DNA of 36,012 nucleotides, from the IMG/VR virus record IMGVR_UViG_3300029787_000158, positions 1-36,012 of that record; one strand, written 5' to 3'. Shown in pieces: positions 1-6,252 of this stretch; position 1 is the first letter of the stretch; each line of letters opens with the position of its first letter. The DNA comes from a virus. The position numbers and the translations under genes are program-made. The notes under the pieces are model-generated. The model ran no database searches. It had not been told where the DNA came from and saw only the letters and a list, made by a program, of their open reading frames with translations.

Positions 1-89
1 TAATTGAAAATGAAAACAAGTGGATTGCTTTCAGCATTAAACAAACAACCAAGGAGGTAACTAATGCAAGATTCTCAGAAAGAAAATAA
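1..89 (+). CDS. C-terminal part of a small ORF entering from the window edge
   Basis: An open frame enters at the first base (codons in phase with position 3) and stops with TAA at 87-89. It reads KWIAFSIKQTT in its middle and overlaps the start of the next gene by 26 bases. If the window is a circle, the ATG at 36006-36008, which has a good Shine-Dalgarno (GAGGAGAG), joins in frame and gives a complete protein of about 31 residues. The family is not recognised. The ORF is short and could be a chance frame; the clean junction is the main support. Confidence 0.4.
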   Translation, partial: IENENKWIAFSIKQTTKEVTNARFSERK

Positions 90-573
90 TATGTTATTAT
101 GGAAACAAGTAGCACATACTGATCCAAAATATACAAAACCATTTCCATCATTCGGAAAAACATTAACAACTATTGATCCAATGTATCAGATCATGACAAT
201 GACTGGTACGTTTGGGCCAGTAGGTCGTGGCTGGAATTACACAGTAAATTATACTTATACGGATAAATGTGTATTTGCAGAAGTATCTGTTGCAACACAA
301 AAACGAGAAGATAGCTTTTGGGATTACTATGGCCCAATATCTTCTGTTCAACCACTCTTTAAAAAGAATGGTTCACTAGATACTGAAGCTCCCAAGAAAG
401 CTATGACAGATGCTTTAACAAAATCATTTAGTCATCTTGGTGTAAGTGCAGATGTATTCTTAGGTCTATTTGACAATAATAAATATGTATCTGACATGAA
501 AGAAAAGTTTGCAGCTGAAAAATCTAATACTGCAAATTTAAACTTAGTAAACTTTAACTCGAAAGGAAAATAA
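64..573 (+). CDS. Single-strand annealing protein-like (Rad52/Erf type)
   Basis: A 169-residue protein that resembles phage single-strand annealing proteins of the Erf/Rad52 superfamily, which bind ssDNA and anneal complementary strands during recombination-dependent replication. What I see is an N-terminal block (IDPMYQIMTMTGTFGPVG) followed by a beta-rich core, then EAPKKAMTDALTKSFSHLG near residues 108-126, the lysine/alanine-rich helix pattern typical of these folds. A strong AAGGAGG lies 7 bases before the ATG. The SSB gene follows after one base, so the two are very likely co-translated and cooperate on ssDNA. Family assignment is by pattern, with no search run; another ssDNA-binding role is possible. 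Confidence 0.6.
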   Translation: MQDSQKENNMLLWKQVAHTDPKYTKPFPSFGKTLTTIDPMYQIMTMTGTFGPVGRGWNYTVNYTYTDKCVFAEVSVATQKREDSFWDYYGPISSVQPLFKKNGSLDTEAPKKAMTDALTKSFSHLGVSADVFLGLFDNNKYVSDMKEKFAAEKSNTANLNLVNFNSKGK

Positions 574-574
574 T

Positions 575-991
575 ATGTTAAATCAAGTAACTCTCGTTGG
601 TAGATTAGGTGCTGATCCTGAAACAAAAGAAACTACATCAGGTACTCACTTTTGTAATCTATCTCTCGCTACAAATGAGCGATACAAACAAGGTGAGGAA
701 TACAAGGAAAAAACTCAATGGCACAAGGTTGTTGTGTTTAATCCTAACTTAGCTCAATCTATTGGTAAGTATTTCAAAAAAGGTGATACAATTACTATTC
801 AAGGTCAAATTGAATATCGTAGTTATGACAATGGTGACGGAACTAAATACGTTACCGAAATTGTTGTACCAAGATTTAATGGTTCAGTTAAATTAATTCC
901 GCAAGGAGCTGGTGGTTCAAAACCAAAAGCTACTGCTCCAACACAACAAGCTCAAGCTAATGGTGGTGATGAACCTTATGTACCATTTTAA
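575..991 (+). CDS. ssb: Single-stranded DNA-binding protein
   Basis: A 138-residue protein with a classic bacterial-type OB fold: MLNQVTLVGRLGADPE at the N-terminus, then FCNLSLATNE, the WHKVVVFN block, and KGDTITIQGQIEYRSY (about residues 69-84). A low-complexity linker rich in Gln, Ala and Gly (110-130) leads to an acidic tip ending DEPYVPF. That tip resembles the DDDIPF tail by which cellular SSBs recruit host repair and replication enzymes, so the protein may dock host partners. It sits directly after the annealing protein, forming a recombination pair. Start is the ATG one base after the upstream stop. Confidence 0.95.
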   Translation: MLNQVTLVGRLGADPETKETTSGTHFCNLSLATNERYKQGEEYKEKTQWHKVVVFNPNLAQSIGKYFKKGDTITIQGQIEYRSYDNGDGTKYVTEIVVPRFNGSVKLIPQGAGGSKPKATAPTQQAQANGGDEPYVPF

Positions 992-992
992 A

Positions 993-1055
993 CACACTAG
1001 CCTCCTACTAAGATTTTGTCTTCAGCTTTTTCTTAGACATAACTAGTGTGGGGTG
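993..1055 (+). promoter_or_regulatory. Structured element A after ssb (stem plus GTGTGGGGTG)
   Basis: Directly after the ssb stop, CACACTAG (993-1000) pairs perfectly with CTAGTGTG (1043-1050); a smaller CTAAG/CTTAG stem nests inside. The 3' arm runs into GGGGTG. The motif TAGTGTGGGGTG (1044-1055) recurs at 33938-33949, also 3' of an inverted repeat and in front of a plus-strand gene. It could be an attenuator, an RNA leader or a protein site. No known riboswitch is recognised. Confidence 0.4.
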
Positions 1056-1122
1056 AAAAAGTATGCTCCGCTGTTTACTTGAGTAGCCCAACTGAATTTA
1101 GCCTTTAGAGTCCTATAACGGA

Positions 1123-1209
1123 TGGTGATGGGTTCGTTAGATATGATGATTATGTGGTTCTCGAGAAGGCATCTTATAAATACAACCACAAATCATATCA
1201 TCCATCACT
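1123..1209 (+). promoter_or_regulatory. Long imperfect hairpin leader before the DnaA-like gene
   Basis: The outer stem pairs GGTGATGG (about 1123-1131) with CCATCACT (1202-1209). After a one-sided bulge of roughly 12 bases, an inner stem with two single-base bulges pairs GATTATGTGGTT (up to 1159) with AACCACAAATC (from 1183). The structure ends about 8 bases before the GGAGGG Shine-Dalgarno of the gene at 1226, so folding could affect its translation or transcript stability. The pairing is read by eye; no folding energy was calculated. Confidence 0.45.
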
Positions 1210-1225
1210 CTTTATTGGAGGGTAT

Positions 1226-1684
1226 ATGAATAAAGAATTAGAAGATTTAGTAATTTTAGAAGTAACCCATGAACTTGGTGTTACGAAGGAATTATTATTA
1301 TCAAATAGACGAGATATAATGTGTGTCATTGCAAGGCAATTCCTCGTGTATATGTTAAATTATTATTTTGGATACGATACAATAAAAATAGCTGATGCTA
1401 TTGGCAAAGATCGTTCTACTATTCACTTTAACATCTATGCTTTTGAAAAAAGTATGAGGAAAAACAACAATTATCTTAATGAATTTATCCGTGTTGACAA
1501 AGGTGTGAGTAGAATAGTTCGTAATTATATGGATTACTTAGGATATGATAGACGACCTTTTCGAAGCACGCACAACATCCTCGCTGGAACAGATTTTTCA
1601 CGAGTGGATAGAATACTTAATCGACATAGGTCAGATCAAGAGAGAGAACATCAATTACAAGATGTTGAATCAAGCAATAGTTGA
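1226..1684 (+). CDS. DnaA domain IV-like DNA-binding protein
   Basis: A 152-residue protein whose first 80 residues resemble the C-terminal DNA-binding domain of DnaA. RRDIMCVIARQFLVYML (about 28-44) matches the helix after the basic loop, IADAIG follows, and KDRSTIHFN (61-69) matches the DHTTVLHA signature that contacts the DnaA box. No AAA+ ATPase domain is present. It may bind an origin, recruit or displace host DnaA, or act as a repressor. I chose the ATG at 1226 because GGAGGG precedes it; an upstream in-frame GTG at 1154 lies inside the leader hairpin. The C-terminal 45 residues are Arg/Asp/His-rich and overlap another open frame. DnaA-box-like sites occur at 34884-35183. Confidence 0.7.
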   Translation: MNKELEDLVILEVTHELGVTKELLLSNRRDIMCVIARQFLVYMLNYYFGYDTIKIADAIGKDRSTIHFNIYAFEKSMRKNNNYLNEFIRVDKGVSRIVRNYMDYLGYDRRPFRSTHNILAGTDFSRVDRILNRHRSDQEREHQLQDVESSNS

Positions 1685-1730
1685 ATTGGAGAAAGAACAA
1701 TATGTTAAAAGTGGACGAAAATTACATTAA
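1545..1730 (+). CDS. Overlapping small ORF, possibly expressed
   Basis: A 61-residue frame starting at an ATG inside the DnaA-like gene (plus-one frame) and ending inside the lysozyme start. Its translation looks protein-like (EQIFHEWIEYLIDIGQIK, AIVELEKEQYV) and amphipathic. Against it, its third codon positions are more GC-rich than the competing frame in this AT-rich genome, and I see no Shine-Dalgarno. It could be an overprinted gene, the product of a frameshift in the DnaA-like gene, or chance. Confidence 0.25.
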   Translation: MIDDLFEARTTSSLEQIFHEWIEYLIDIGQIKRENINYKMLNQAIVELEKEQYVKSGRKLH

Positions 1731-2142
1731 AGAATCTATTATGGAAAACGAAGGATACCGAAATACTGTCTATGTATGTACCGAAGGTCATAGAACTGTG
1801 GGCTGGGGGCATAAGTGTATTGAAGATCATTGGGAAGATAGAGTACCCTACCCTCAAGGTTATCTAAAAGATGTTTTTGATGTAGACTTTAATAAAGCAA
1901 AAAAACAAATGAAAGAATTTTTAGCTCAAGAAGATTTGGCTATTAAAAAAGAAGCGGAATACATATTAGTAGAAATGATATTTCAAATGGGAAAAAATGG
2001 CGTATCCAAATTCCGCAATATGATAAAAGCTCTTAGAGGTCAAAATTATTCTTTGGCAAGTATTGAGATGTTAGATTCACTTTGGTATAAACAGACACCT
2101 AATCGGGCAAAAAAATTAAGTGATCTTATGGCTTCCCTTTAA
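1702..2142 (+). CDS. Phage lysozyme (GH24 endolysin), cysteine variant of the triad
   Basis: A 146-residue muramidase that cleaves the glycan strands of peptidoglycan at lysis. The T4-lysozyme signature is clear: ENEGYRNTVYVCTEGHRTVGWGH, split here as ENEGYRNTV plus YVCTEGHRTVGWGH. It gives the E-8-(D/C)-5-T triad with E17, C26 and T32; Cys stands where T4 lysozyme has Asp20. No signal peptide or SAR segment is visible, so export presumably needs a holin. I chose ATG 1702 over TTG 1681 because GGAGA precedes it at good spacing. It is the last gene of the plus-strand arm and overlaps the convergent MarR-like gene by 27 bases; the holin-like gene is on the opposite arm. Confidence 0.93.
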   Translation: MLKVDENYIKESIMENEGYRNTVYVCTEGHRTVGWGHKCIEDHWEDRVPYPQGYLKDVFDVDFNKAKKQMKEFLAQEDLAIKKEAEYILVEMIFQMGKNGVSKFRNMIKALRGQNYSLASIEMLDSLWYKQTPNRAKKLSDLMASL

Positions 2143-2499
2143 GGAAACATTTTTAGTACTTCTAAGAATATTAATAACCCAACCAGATAATTCATCTATT
2201 GTTTCTTGACATAGTTCTAAATAAATTACTCGTTTATCTTTAGTTGATATTACTTGTTTAATATATTCATCTTCTACTAAACGCTTAATAACAATATCAC
2301 CTTGTCTGTAAGAACAGGTTAATAATTTTTTTAAATCTGAAACATTCAATAAATCTTCTTTTATCGATAATAAAAATAATACAGCTAAATGATGATTATT
2401 ATCTAATCGTAATATACGTTTAATATGTTTAGTTTCACTTTCTCCATAATATGCCGTGTCAAGAACATCACTCATATATTTTTTAATGGAGTTATTCAT
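2116..2499 (-). CDS. MarR-like winged-helix regulator
   Basis: A 127-residue protein with a MarR-type winged-helix layout. LAVLFLLSIKE (about 38-48) is the first helix of the HTH, LNVSDLKKLLTCSYRQGDIVIKRLVEDEYI (about 51-80) contains the HTH with a recognition helix, and STKDKRVIYLEL (about 85-96) is the beta wing. It probably binds DNA as a dimer and regulates phage or host transcription. It is the last gene of the minus arm, separated from the holin-like gene by a 218-base gap that holds its likely promoter, and its 3' end overlaps the lysozyme gene. There is no clear Shine-Dalgarno. Confidence 0.65.
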   Translation of the reverse strand: MNNSIKKYMSDVLDTAYYGESETKHIKRILRLDNNHHLAVLFLLSIKEDLLNVSDLKKLLTCSYRQGDIVIKRLVEDEYIKQVISTKDKRVIYLELCQETIDELSGWVINILRSTKNVSLKGSHKIT

Positions 2500-2717
2500 T
2501 ACTGAGGCGGTTCTAATCCTGAAAAATTATAAAAAATACACATACCCTCTTTTTTAAACCGATTCTGATTCTGAAAAGAGTGTAAATATTACAGATGATT
2601 CATAATAGCGTTTTAAGAATCACCAGATTCCTTAATTATTCTAAGGTCTAATCATACAGGGCATACCTAAAAAACGCTCTCACGCTTAAATATGAGATGA
2701 TTTTAAGAGATTAATTT
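2500..2717 (-). promoter_or_regulatory. Intergenic region before the MarR-like gene
   Basis: A 218-base gap. On the minus strand a consensus TATAAT (complement of 2526-2531) lies about 27 bases before the MarR-like start, but its -35 region is poor. A tandem GATTCTG repeat (about 2561-2573) just upstream could be an operator. A hairpin is formed by GATT/CCTTA and TAAGG/AATC (2626-2653). A weak stem TCTCA/TGAGA followed by six T on the minus strand (about 2670-2700) could end transcripts from the holin side. Confidence 0.35.
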
Positions 2718-3101
2718 CTATTTTTTACCGAAAAAGCGACTTGCACCCTTAATTCCAAAACTTGCCGATACAATTACACCTAAAGTGTATTTATACCAAT
2801 CCGGTGTCTTTGAAAGAGCGACAAACCCATTTTCAACATAACCAACTGTCCAAGGCAAGAAGCAAAGAAGAAGGGGGATGCTAAACAAAATGGTTAAGTA
2901 CTCATCTTTCCAGCTCCCCTTTGTATTTTTGATTGCTTCTATATCCCAATCGACTTCTCCTTTAATCTGTTTTTCCATCAAAGAAGTTTTAGCTTTTATT
3001 TCAGTAACCTTTTGTTCCGCTTTCGCTTTCTTGGTATCTACGAAACCTTTGACAGATGTACCAACAATATCAACTATTGGGCCAAGCAATAAATTTAACA
3101 T
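2718..3101 (-). CDS. Holin-like membrane protein (GTA 3TM holin type)
   Basis: A 127-residue protein with a hydrophobic N-terminus (1-14), a charged helical stretch rich in Lys and Glu (20-60), then two membrane segments at about 69-89 and 105-121, and a basic tail (FFGKK). The layout and the KGSWKDEYLT block just before the first membrane span recall the 3TM holins of gene transfer agents and related alphaproteobacterial phages (PF11351 family). It would form membrane lesions that release the lysozyme. It lies in a group of small membrane genes at the end of the late arm. Holin function is inferred. Confidence 0.6.
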   Translation of the reverse strand: MLNLLLGPIVDIVGTSVKGFVDTKKAKAEQKVTEIKAKTSLMEKQIKGEVDWDIEAIKNTKGSWKDEYLTILFSIPLLLCFLPWTVGYVENGFVALSKTPDWYKYTLGVIVSASFGIKGASRFFGKK

Positions 3102-3209
3102 TTAAAATATAGCACCCAATATAATTAATATTAGTATTCCAGCTAAACCTGAAAATAAAATTTTTCCTCTTTTAGAAAGTCCATTCCAAAAGTATTTAAT
3201 TTTTTCCAT
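3102..3209 (-). CDS. 35-residue single-span membrane protein
   Basis: A very short gene: basic N-terminal part (MEKIKYFWNGLSKRGK) and one hydrophobic segment FSGLAGILILIILGAIF reaching the C-terminus. The ATG at 3209 is preceded by a strong GGAGAGAGAG, which argues for this start over the longer in-frame extension at 3284. It overlaps the metallophosphoesterase gene by 14 bases and ends next to the holin-like gene. It could be a lysis accessory such as an antiholin or small holin. Function unknown. Confidence 0.55.
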   Translation of the reverse strand: MEKIKYFWNGLSKRGKILFSGLAGILILIILGAIF

Positions 3210-4002
3210 ACTCTCTCTCCAATCTATCCATAGAAACAAAATTCTTTTCTTGGATATGGTTATCCCAGATGGACAATTCGACAATTCCGTATGACCATCC
3301 AGTCATATTAAGCTTTGCATACCTTTCAACATGGTTCATAGGCAACGCACAACCAACATTAACGATCCGAACAAACTTTTTATCGCCAATTTTAGGGGCT
3401 TTCCAATCTCTATCTTTATGCGTGTGACCAAACACCAAGTCATGTAAACAATCATTTGCTATAGATATTTCAGCATTACGTCCTCCATACTCTTTACCCA
3501 TTATATTCTTCGGTACATGCGTAAACCCTACTCCCGATACAAAAAATATACTTCCGTATTCAGACACGCTCCAATTACTGCTGTGGAAGGATTGATAGAG
3601 TTGGTCTTTCATCATGCCTTCGATCTCAGGAATCTTTTCTTCGAACTTATGTACTCGTTGTTCATGATTACCTAGTGTAATATGTTTAGGTACTTCAACA
3701 TTCCCCATTCCTTTATTGATTAATGCTAAGGCAGTACGCATTGATTGTATATCAACCATAAACGCATCTTTTAATTTACCTTGTTGGGTATCGTTTGCTT
3801 GAAAATATGATAATGAATCAAAACTGCTAAAGTCACCTATGTGTACAACATAGTCTGGTTTAATTTTTTTAATATGTTTACCAATCCATAAAAAACGATC
3901 TTTTGGTATATCAGGACTGTCATGGGTATCACCTATGACCAGTACTTTATGCCCTTTAAATGAATTTATCTTAGGATTGTTATTATTTTTATTGTTGTCC
4001 AT
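3196..4002 (-). CDS. Calcineurin-like metallophosphoesterase
   Basis: A 268-residue protein with all the metal-binding motifs of the calcineurin-like phosphoesterase superfamily: GDTH (D25, H27), IGDF (D57), GNHE (N112-E114), FTHV (H162) and GHTH (192-195). It should hydrolyse phosphomono- or diesters using a two-metal centre; the substrate (DNA end, cyclic nucleotide or protein phosphate) cannot be told from sequence. The ATG at 4002 was chosen over a TTG at 4029. The N-terminus has a run of Asn and Lys before the fold. It sits between small membrane genes near the holin, an unusual place for a DNA-processing nuclease. Confidence 0.85.
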   Translation of the reverse strand: MDNNKNNNNPKINSFKGHKVLVIGDTHDSPDIPKDRFLWIGKHIKKIKPDYVVHIGDFSSFDSLSYFQANDTQQGKLKDAFMVDIQSMRTALALINKGMGNVEVPKHITLGNHEQRVHKFEEKIPEIEGMMKDQLYQSFHSSNWSVSEYGSIFFVSGVGFTHVPKNIMGKEYGGRNAEISIANDCLHDLVFGHTHKDRDWKAPKIGDKKFVRIVNVGCALPMNHVERYAKLNMTGWSYGIVELSIWDNHIQEKNFVSMDRLEREYGKN

Positions 4003-4169
4003 ATTAGAGTGACAAAACCACCAAGCCAAAGAACAGTTTTAATTGCTCCCTTACCAGTAGCTAAATCTTCTTTTAGCTCGACTATTTCTTCTCTATTTTC
4101 TTTAATCTCTACTTTAATTTCGTTTAAAGTATTTTGTAGATTTTTAACTTGTGATTCCCATTCAGACAT
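3966..4169 (-). CDS. Coiled-coil protein with one C-terminal membrane span (XhlA-like)
   Basis: A 67-residue protein: a charged heptad-type helix (about residues 5-40, IKVEIKENREEIVELKEDL) followed by a membrane segment (about 45-64). This is the layout of XhlA/hemolysin-type lysis helpers, which work with holins, and it could also be an i-spanin-like protein. It overlaps the metallophosphoesterase start by 37 bases and the next upstream gene by 8. The XhlA resemblance is based on layout and the chance-prone coiled coil, so function is tentative. Confidence 0.55.
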   Translation of the reverse strand: MSEWESQVKNLQNTLNEIKVEIKENREEIVELKEDLATGKGAIKTVLWLGGFVTLIWTTIKIITILR

Positions 4170-4389
4170 TTGAATTTAAAAATTTAGGGATTGGAAAAGA
4201 ATCAAATGGTAAACAATGAGCGTCTACCTTAACTCCGTCTTGATATTCTTTTGGTTTAGTAGAATAAAAATTTAAAAATTTTAATTGTGCTTGTATACAA
4301 TAATCTTCCGTAGAATATATTGATGCTTCATATTTGACACTTGGCATTTGAGGTGTATGCAAAAATAACACTAACAGCCACACCTTCAT
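4162..4389 (-). CDS. Small exported protein with two cysteines
   Basis: A 75-residue protein starting with a hydrophobic stretch (MKVWLLVLFLHTP) that looks like a signal peptide or membrane anchor, then a soluble region with two Cys (about 31 and 59) that could form a disulfide in the periplasm. The ATG overlaps the upstream stop as TAATG, so translation is coupled. It forms a pair with the next gene, which has similar size and layout. The family is not recognised; a periplasmic lysis or superinfection role is possible. Confidence 0.55.
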   Translation of the reverse strand: MKVWLLVLFLHTPQMPSVKYEASIYSTEDYCIQAQLKFLNFYSTKPKEYQDGVKVDAHCLPFDSFPIPKFLNSNV

Positions 4390-4622
4390 TAATATTTATC
4401 CTCTAATATTTTTTTTATTTTCATGTTACCTTCGCTATCTGGTTCTAGTTCAGCCACTACTTGACCACATTGATATTGAATAACATTAGCTCTATTGTCA
4501 GCTAGGTTTCTTTCAGCTTCACGCTTTACTTTTAAACAGTTTGATAATCCATCAGTTAGCATATGACCATCTAATGAACCATTAACAAACATACATAAGG
4601 CAAATACTGTTTCAACCACCAT
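4389..4622 (-). CDS. Small exported protein with three cysteines
   Basis: A 77-residue protein with a hydrophobic start (MVVETVFALCMFVNG) followed by a soluble region with Cys near 29 and 52 and a charged C-terminus. It is coupled to the downstream gene by a TAATG overlap and overlaps the upstream gene by 11 bases. Both neighbours have membrane or signal-like segments, so this group of four or five genes probably acts at the envelope. Function unknown. Confidence 0.55.
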   Translation of the reverse strand: MVVETVFALCMFVNGSLDGHMLTDGLSNCLKVKREAERNLADNRANVIQYQCGQVVAELEPDSEGNMKIKKILEDKY

Positions 4623-5001
4623 TTTTTCTAACTTTGTCTTTTAGTAATTCAACATCACTAGCTATTTTTTCTACCTGATTTTTAAGAAAATCGATATTCA
4701 CTTTATTGTGCATTCCACCTTCTAATTGTTTTGTATGATTTTCTACTTGTTCCGCTATGTGTTCTATCAGCATAAATTGTTCACTATCTGCTGGTAATGA
4801 ACCCATTTCACCACGAGGCCATTTAATTCTAAATTCAGTATTTTTTTCGAGATCAGCTTCCGATAAGGTAGCTCTTGTTTCTAAACTATTAAGTCTTTCT
4901 ATTATTCCAAAATACGCCCATACACCAATACCTACTGCACCTAATATACTTATTAGGTTTCTCATTGGCATTGATATAGCTGTATTGTCTGAAAGCTTCA
5001 T
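4612..5001 (-). CDS. Membrane-anchored coiled-coil protein
   Basis: A 129-residue protein with one N-terminal membrane segment (about 15-33, LISILGAVGIGVWAYFGI), followed by RLNSLETRATLSEADLEKN and two coiled-coil stretches, the last at about 100-125. Its core has a conserved-looking RIKWPRGEMGSLPADSEQ block. The layout, inner-membrane anchor with a periplasmic helix, would suit an i-spanin or a membrane-bound virion assembly factor. Its ATG follows the stop of the Cys-rich gene with no gap. Function unknown. Confidence 0.6.
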   Translation of the reverse strand: MKLSDNTAISMPMRNLISILGAVGIGVWAYFGIIERLNSLETRATLSEADLEKNTEFRIKWPRGEMGSLPADSEQFMLIEHIAEQVENHTKQLEGGMHNKVNIDFLKNQVEKIASDVELLKDKVRKNGG

Positions 5002-5136
5002 TTACGCTCCACATGATTCACAATCATCAGGACAAGTACAATCATCCATTCTTAACGCGCCACAATCAGGACAAGGGCCTTGACAATTACAATATACTTC
5101 TTTGCCACAATCACAGAAACGTTTAGGAGTAATCAT
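5002..5136 (-). CDS. 44-residue cysteine-rich protein (probable metal binder)
   Basis: A very short gene with ten cysteines in 44 residues: Cys at 8, 10, 16, 18, 22, 25, 33, 35, 39 and 42, arranged as CxC, CxC, CxxC, CxC and CxxC (CDC, CNC, CPDC, CTC, CESC). This spacing suggests a zinc ribbon or metallothionein-like metal cluster; an iron-sulfur site cannot be excluded. The start overlaps the upstream fibre gene stop as ATGA and its stop is followed immediately by the next ATG, so coupling strongly supports that it is real. Only Gly, Asp and Pro otherwise stand out. Function unknown. Confidence 0.75.
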   Translation of the reverse strand: MITPKRFCDCGKEVYCNCQGPCPDCGALRMDDCTCPDDCESCGA

Positions 5137-5693
5137 GTGTCACCAAATCTTTGAAACGTCATATAGGTATAACTAGCATTAGTATTTCCAGTTGTATAAA
5201 TTCCACTAGCACCCGCTCTAAATTTTACTTTAACTTGTGCTGTATCAGTAACATCAACTAACTTTGTGCATACTGAACTTGTAAATTCACCATTTGCATC
5301 TAACTCAGTAAATGCTCTTACAGATGCACTATAACTGCTATTATTTGTTGTAACATAAATATAAGATGCAATTTGGTCAGAAGCGGAGTTATGGTAATAA
5401 AATTGTGCATTAAAATCTATTCTCCATAATCCTGTACTTGGAAAAGAAAATACTCCACTACTTTGTGACATACCTGTTCCAAGTTGACCATTTCCATAAG
5501 TATCAACTCTTTCTAAATCACTTGTTAAATAATTAAGACCAGATTGGTCAGTAGTAAATCTCCATTGGTCAAATTCAGTAAGTCCACCACTAATCCCAGT
5601 TAGTGAAGCACCCGAAATAGCTGGAAGATTACCCGCTAACTTTGTAGCATCTAGTGTTGAATATGCTGAAGTTCCAATTCGTGTTAATGCCAT
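5133..5693 (-). CDS. Fibre-tip protein with C1q-like fold
   Basis: A 186-residue protein. The N-terminus (MALTRIGTSAYSTLDATKL) followed by a Gly/Ser-rich link is typical of small phage structural proteins; the C-terminal 140 residues have the WRIDFNAQFYY, ASYIYVTTNNSSY and KVKFRAGASG strands expected of a C1q/TNF-like jelly roll. Such trimers often sit at tail-fibre tips and bind host surface sugars. It is the last of a run of similar genes. Assignment is by pattern. Confidence 0.55.
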   Translation of the reverse strand: MALTRIGTSAYSTLDATKLAGNLPAISGASLTGISGGLTEFDQWRFTTDQSGLNYLTSDLERVDTYGNGQLGTGMSQSSGVFSFPSTGLWRIDFNAQFYYHNSASDQIASYIYVTTNNSSYSASVRAFTELDANGEFTSSVCTKLVDVTDTAQVKVKFRAGASGIYTTGNTNASYTYMTFQRFGDT

Positions 5694-5694
5694 T

Positions 5695-6249
5695 CTATAC
5701 TCCTATTAATCTATATCCAAAAAAACCATGAGTATGAATAGCATTTGTTCCATCTCCACCATATAAAGTTACACCTCCAGATTGATTGTGATAACAATAA
5801 CACTGATAATAATCACCTGCTGAAGCCACATCTACTATATTTATCATTGTACTTGGATAAACTGGATTAGAGCCATCGTTTACATTCATTCTTCCAATTC
5901 TACTTCCATTTTTGTAAATTTGAACTCTAAATTGTGATACTGTTGATGTATTACAATATAATAAAGCACCGATTACATAAGTTCCTGCTTTACCAGAAGG
6001 CACTGTAAATTTATAGTTACCAGAAGTATTAGTATAAGCGTTGTCTGTATCTAATAACTCTGTGTCCATTTCTACTAATGTGTGAGTATTTTGAGAAAGA
6101 CCAGATTGGTTGCCGTTCATGGTTACTGCCCATGCAGGAGTATTATCTCCTGTTAGAATGTTACTTGTAAAAGTACCACTACCATTACTAGAAACAATAG
6201 TATTACCTCCACTATCCTGTATATCGTCTACTTTAAGTATACTTGCCAT
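5695..6249 (-). CDS. Fibre-tip protein with C1q-like fold
   Basis: A 184-residue protein with an N-terminal head (MASILKVDDIQDSGGNTIV) shared in style with the proteins at 6602 and 7156, then a C1q-like jelly roll: YKFTVPSGKAGTYVIGALLY, QIYKNGSRIGR, and a Cys-bearing YYQCYCYHNQSGG near the end. Probably a virion-surface or receptor-binding protein. One base separates it from the downstream paralogue-like gene. Confidence 0.6.
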   Translation of the reverse strand: MASILKVDDIQDSGGNTIVSSNGSGTFTSNILTGDNTPAWAVTMNGNQSGLSQNTHTLVEMDTELLDTDNAYTNTSGNYKFTVPSGKAGTYVIGALLYCNTSTVSQFRVQIYKNGSRIGRMNVNDGSNPVYPSTMINIVDVASAGDYYQCYCYHNQSGGVTLYGGDGTNAIHTHGFFGYRLIGV

Positions 6250-6252
6250 GTA

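Noticed and set aside
1085-1165. Possible tRNA around a GGGTTCG at 1128-1134
   Set aside because: No complete cloverleaf or 7-base acceptor stem could be paired; the long hairpin explains the pairing better.
3210-3284. Longer start (3284) for the 35-residue membrane protein
   Set aside because: The extension lies inside the metallophosphoesterase frame and lacks a ribosome site, while 3209 has a strong one.
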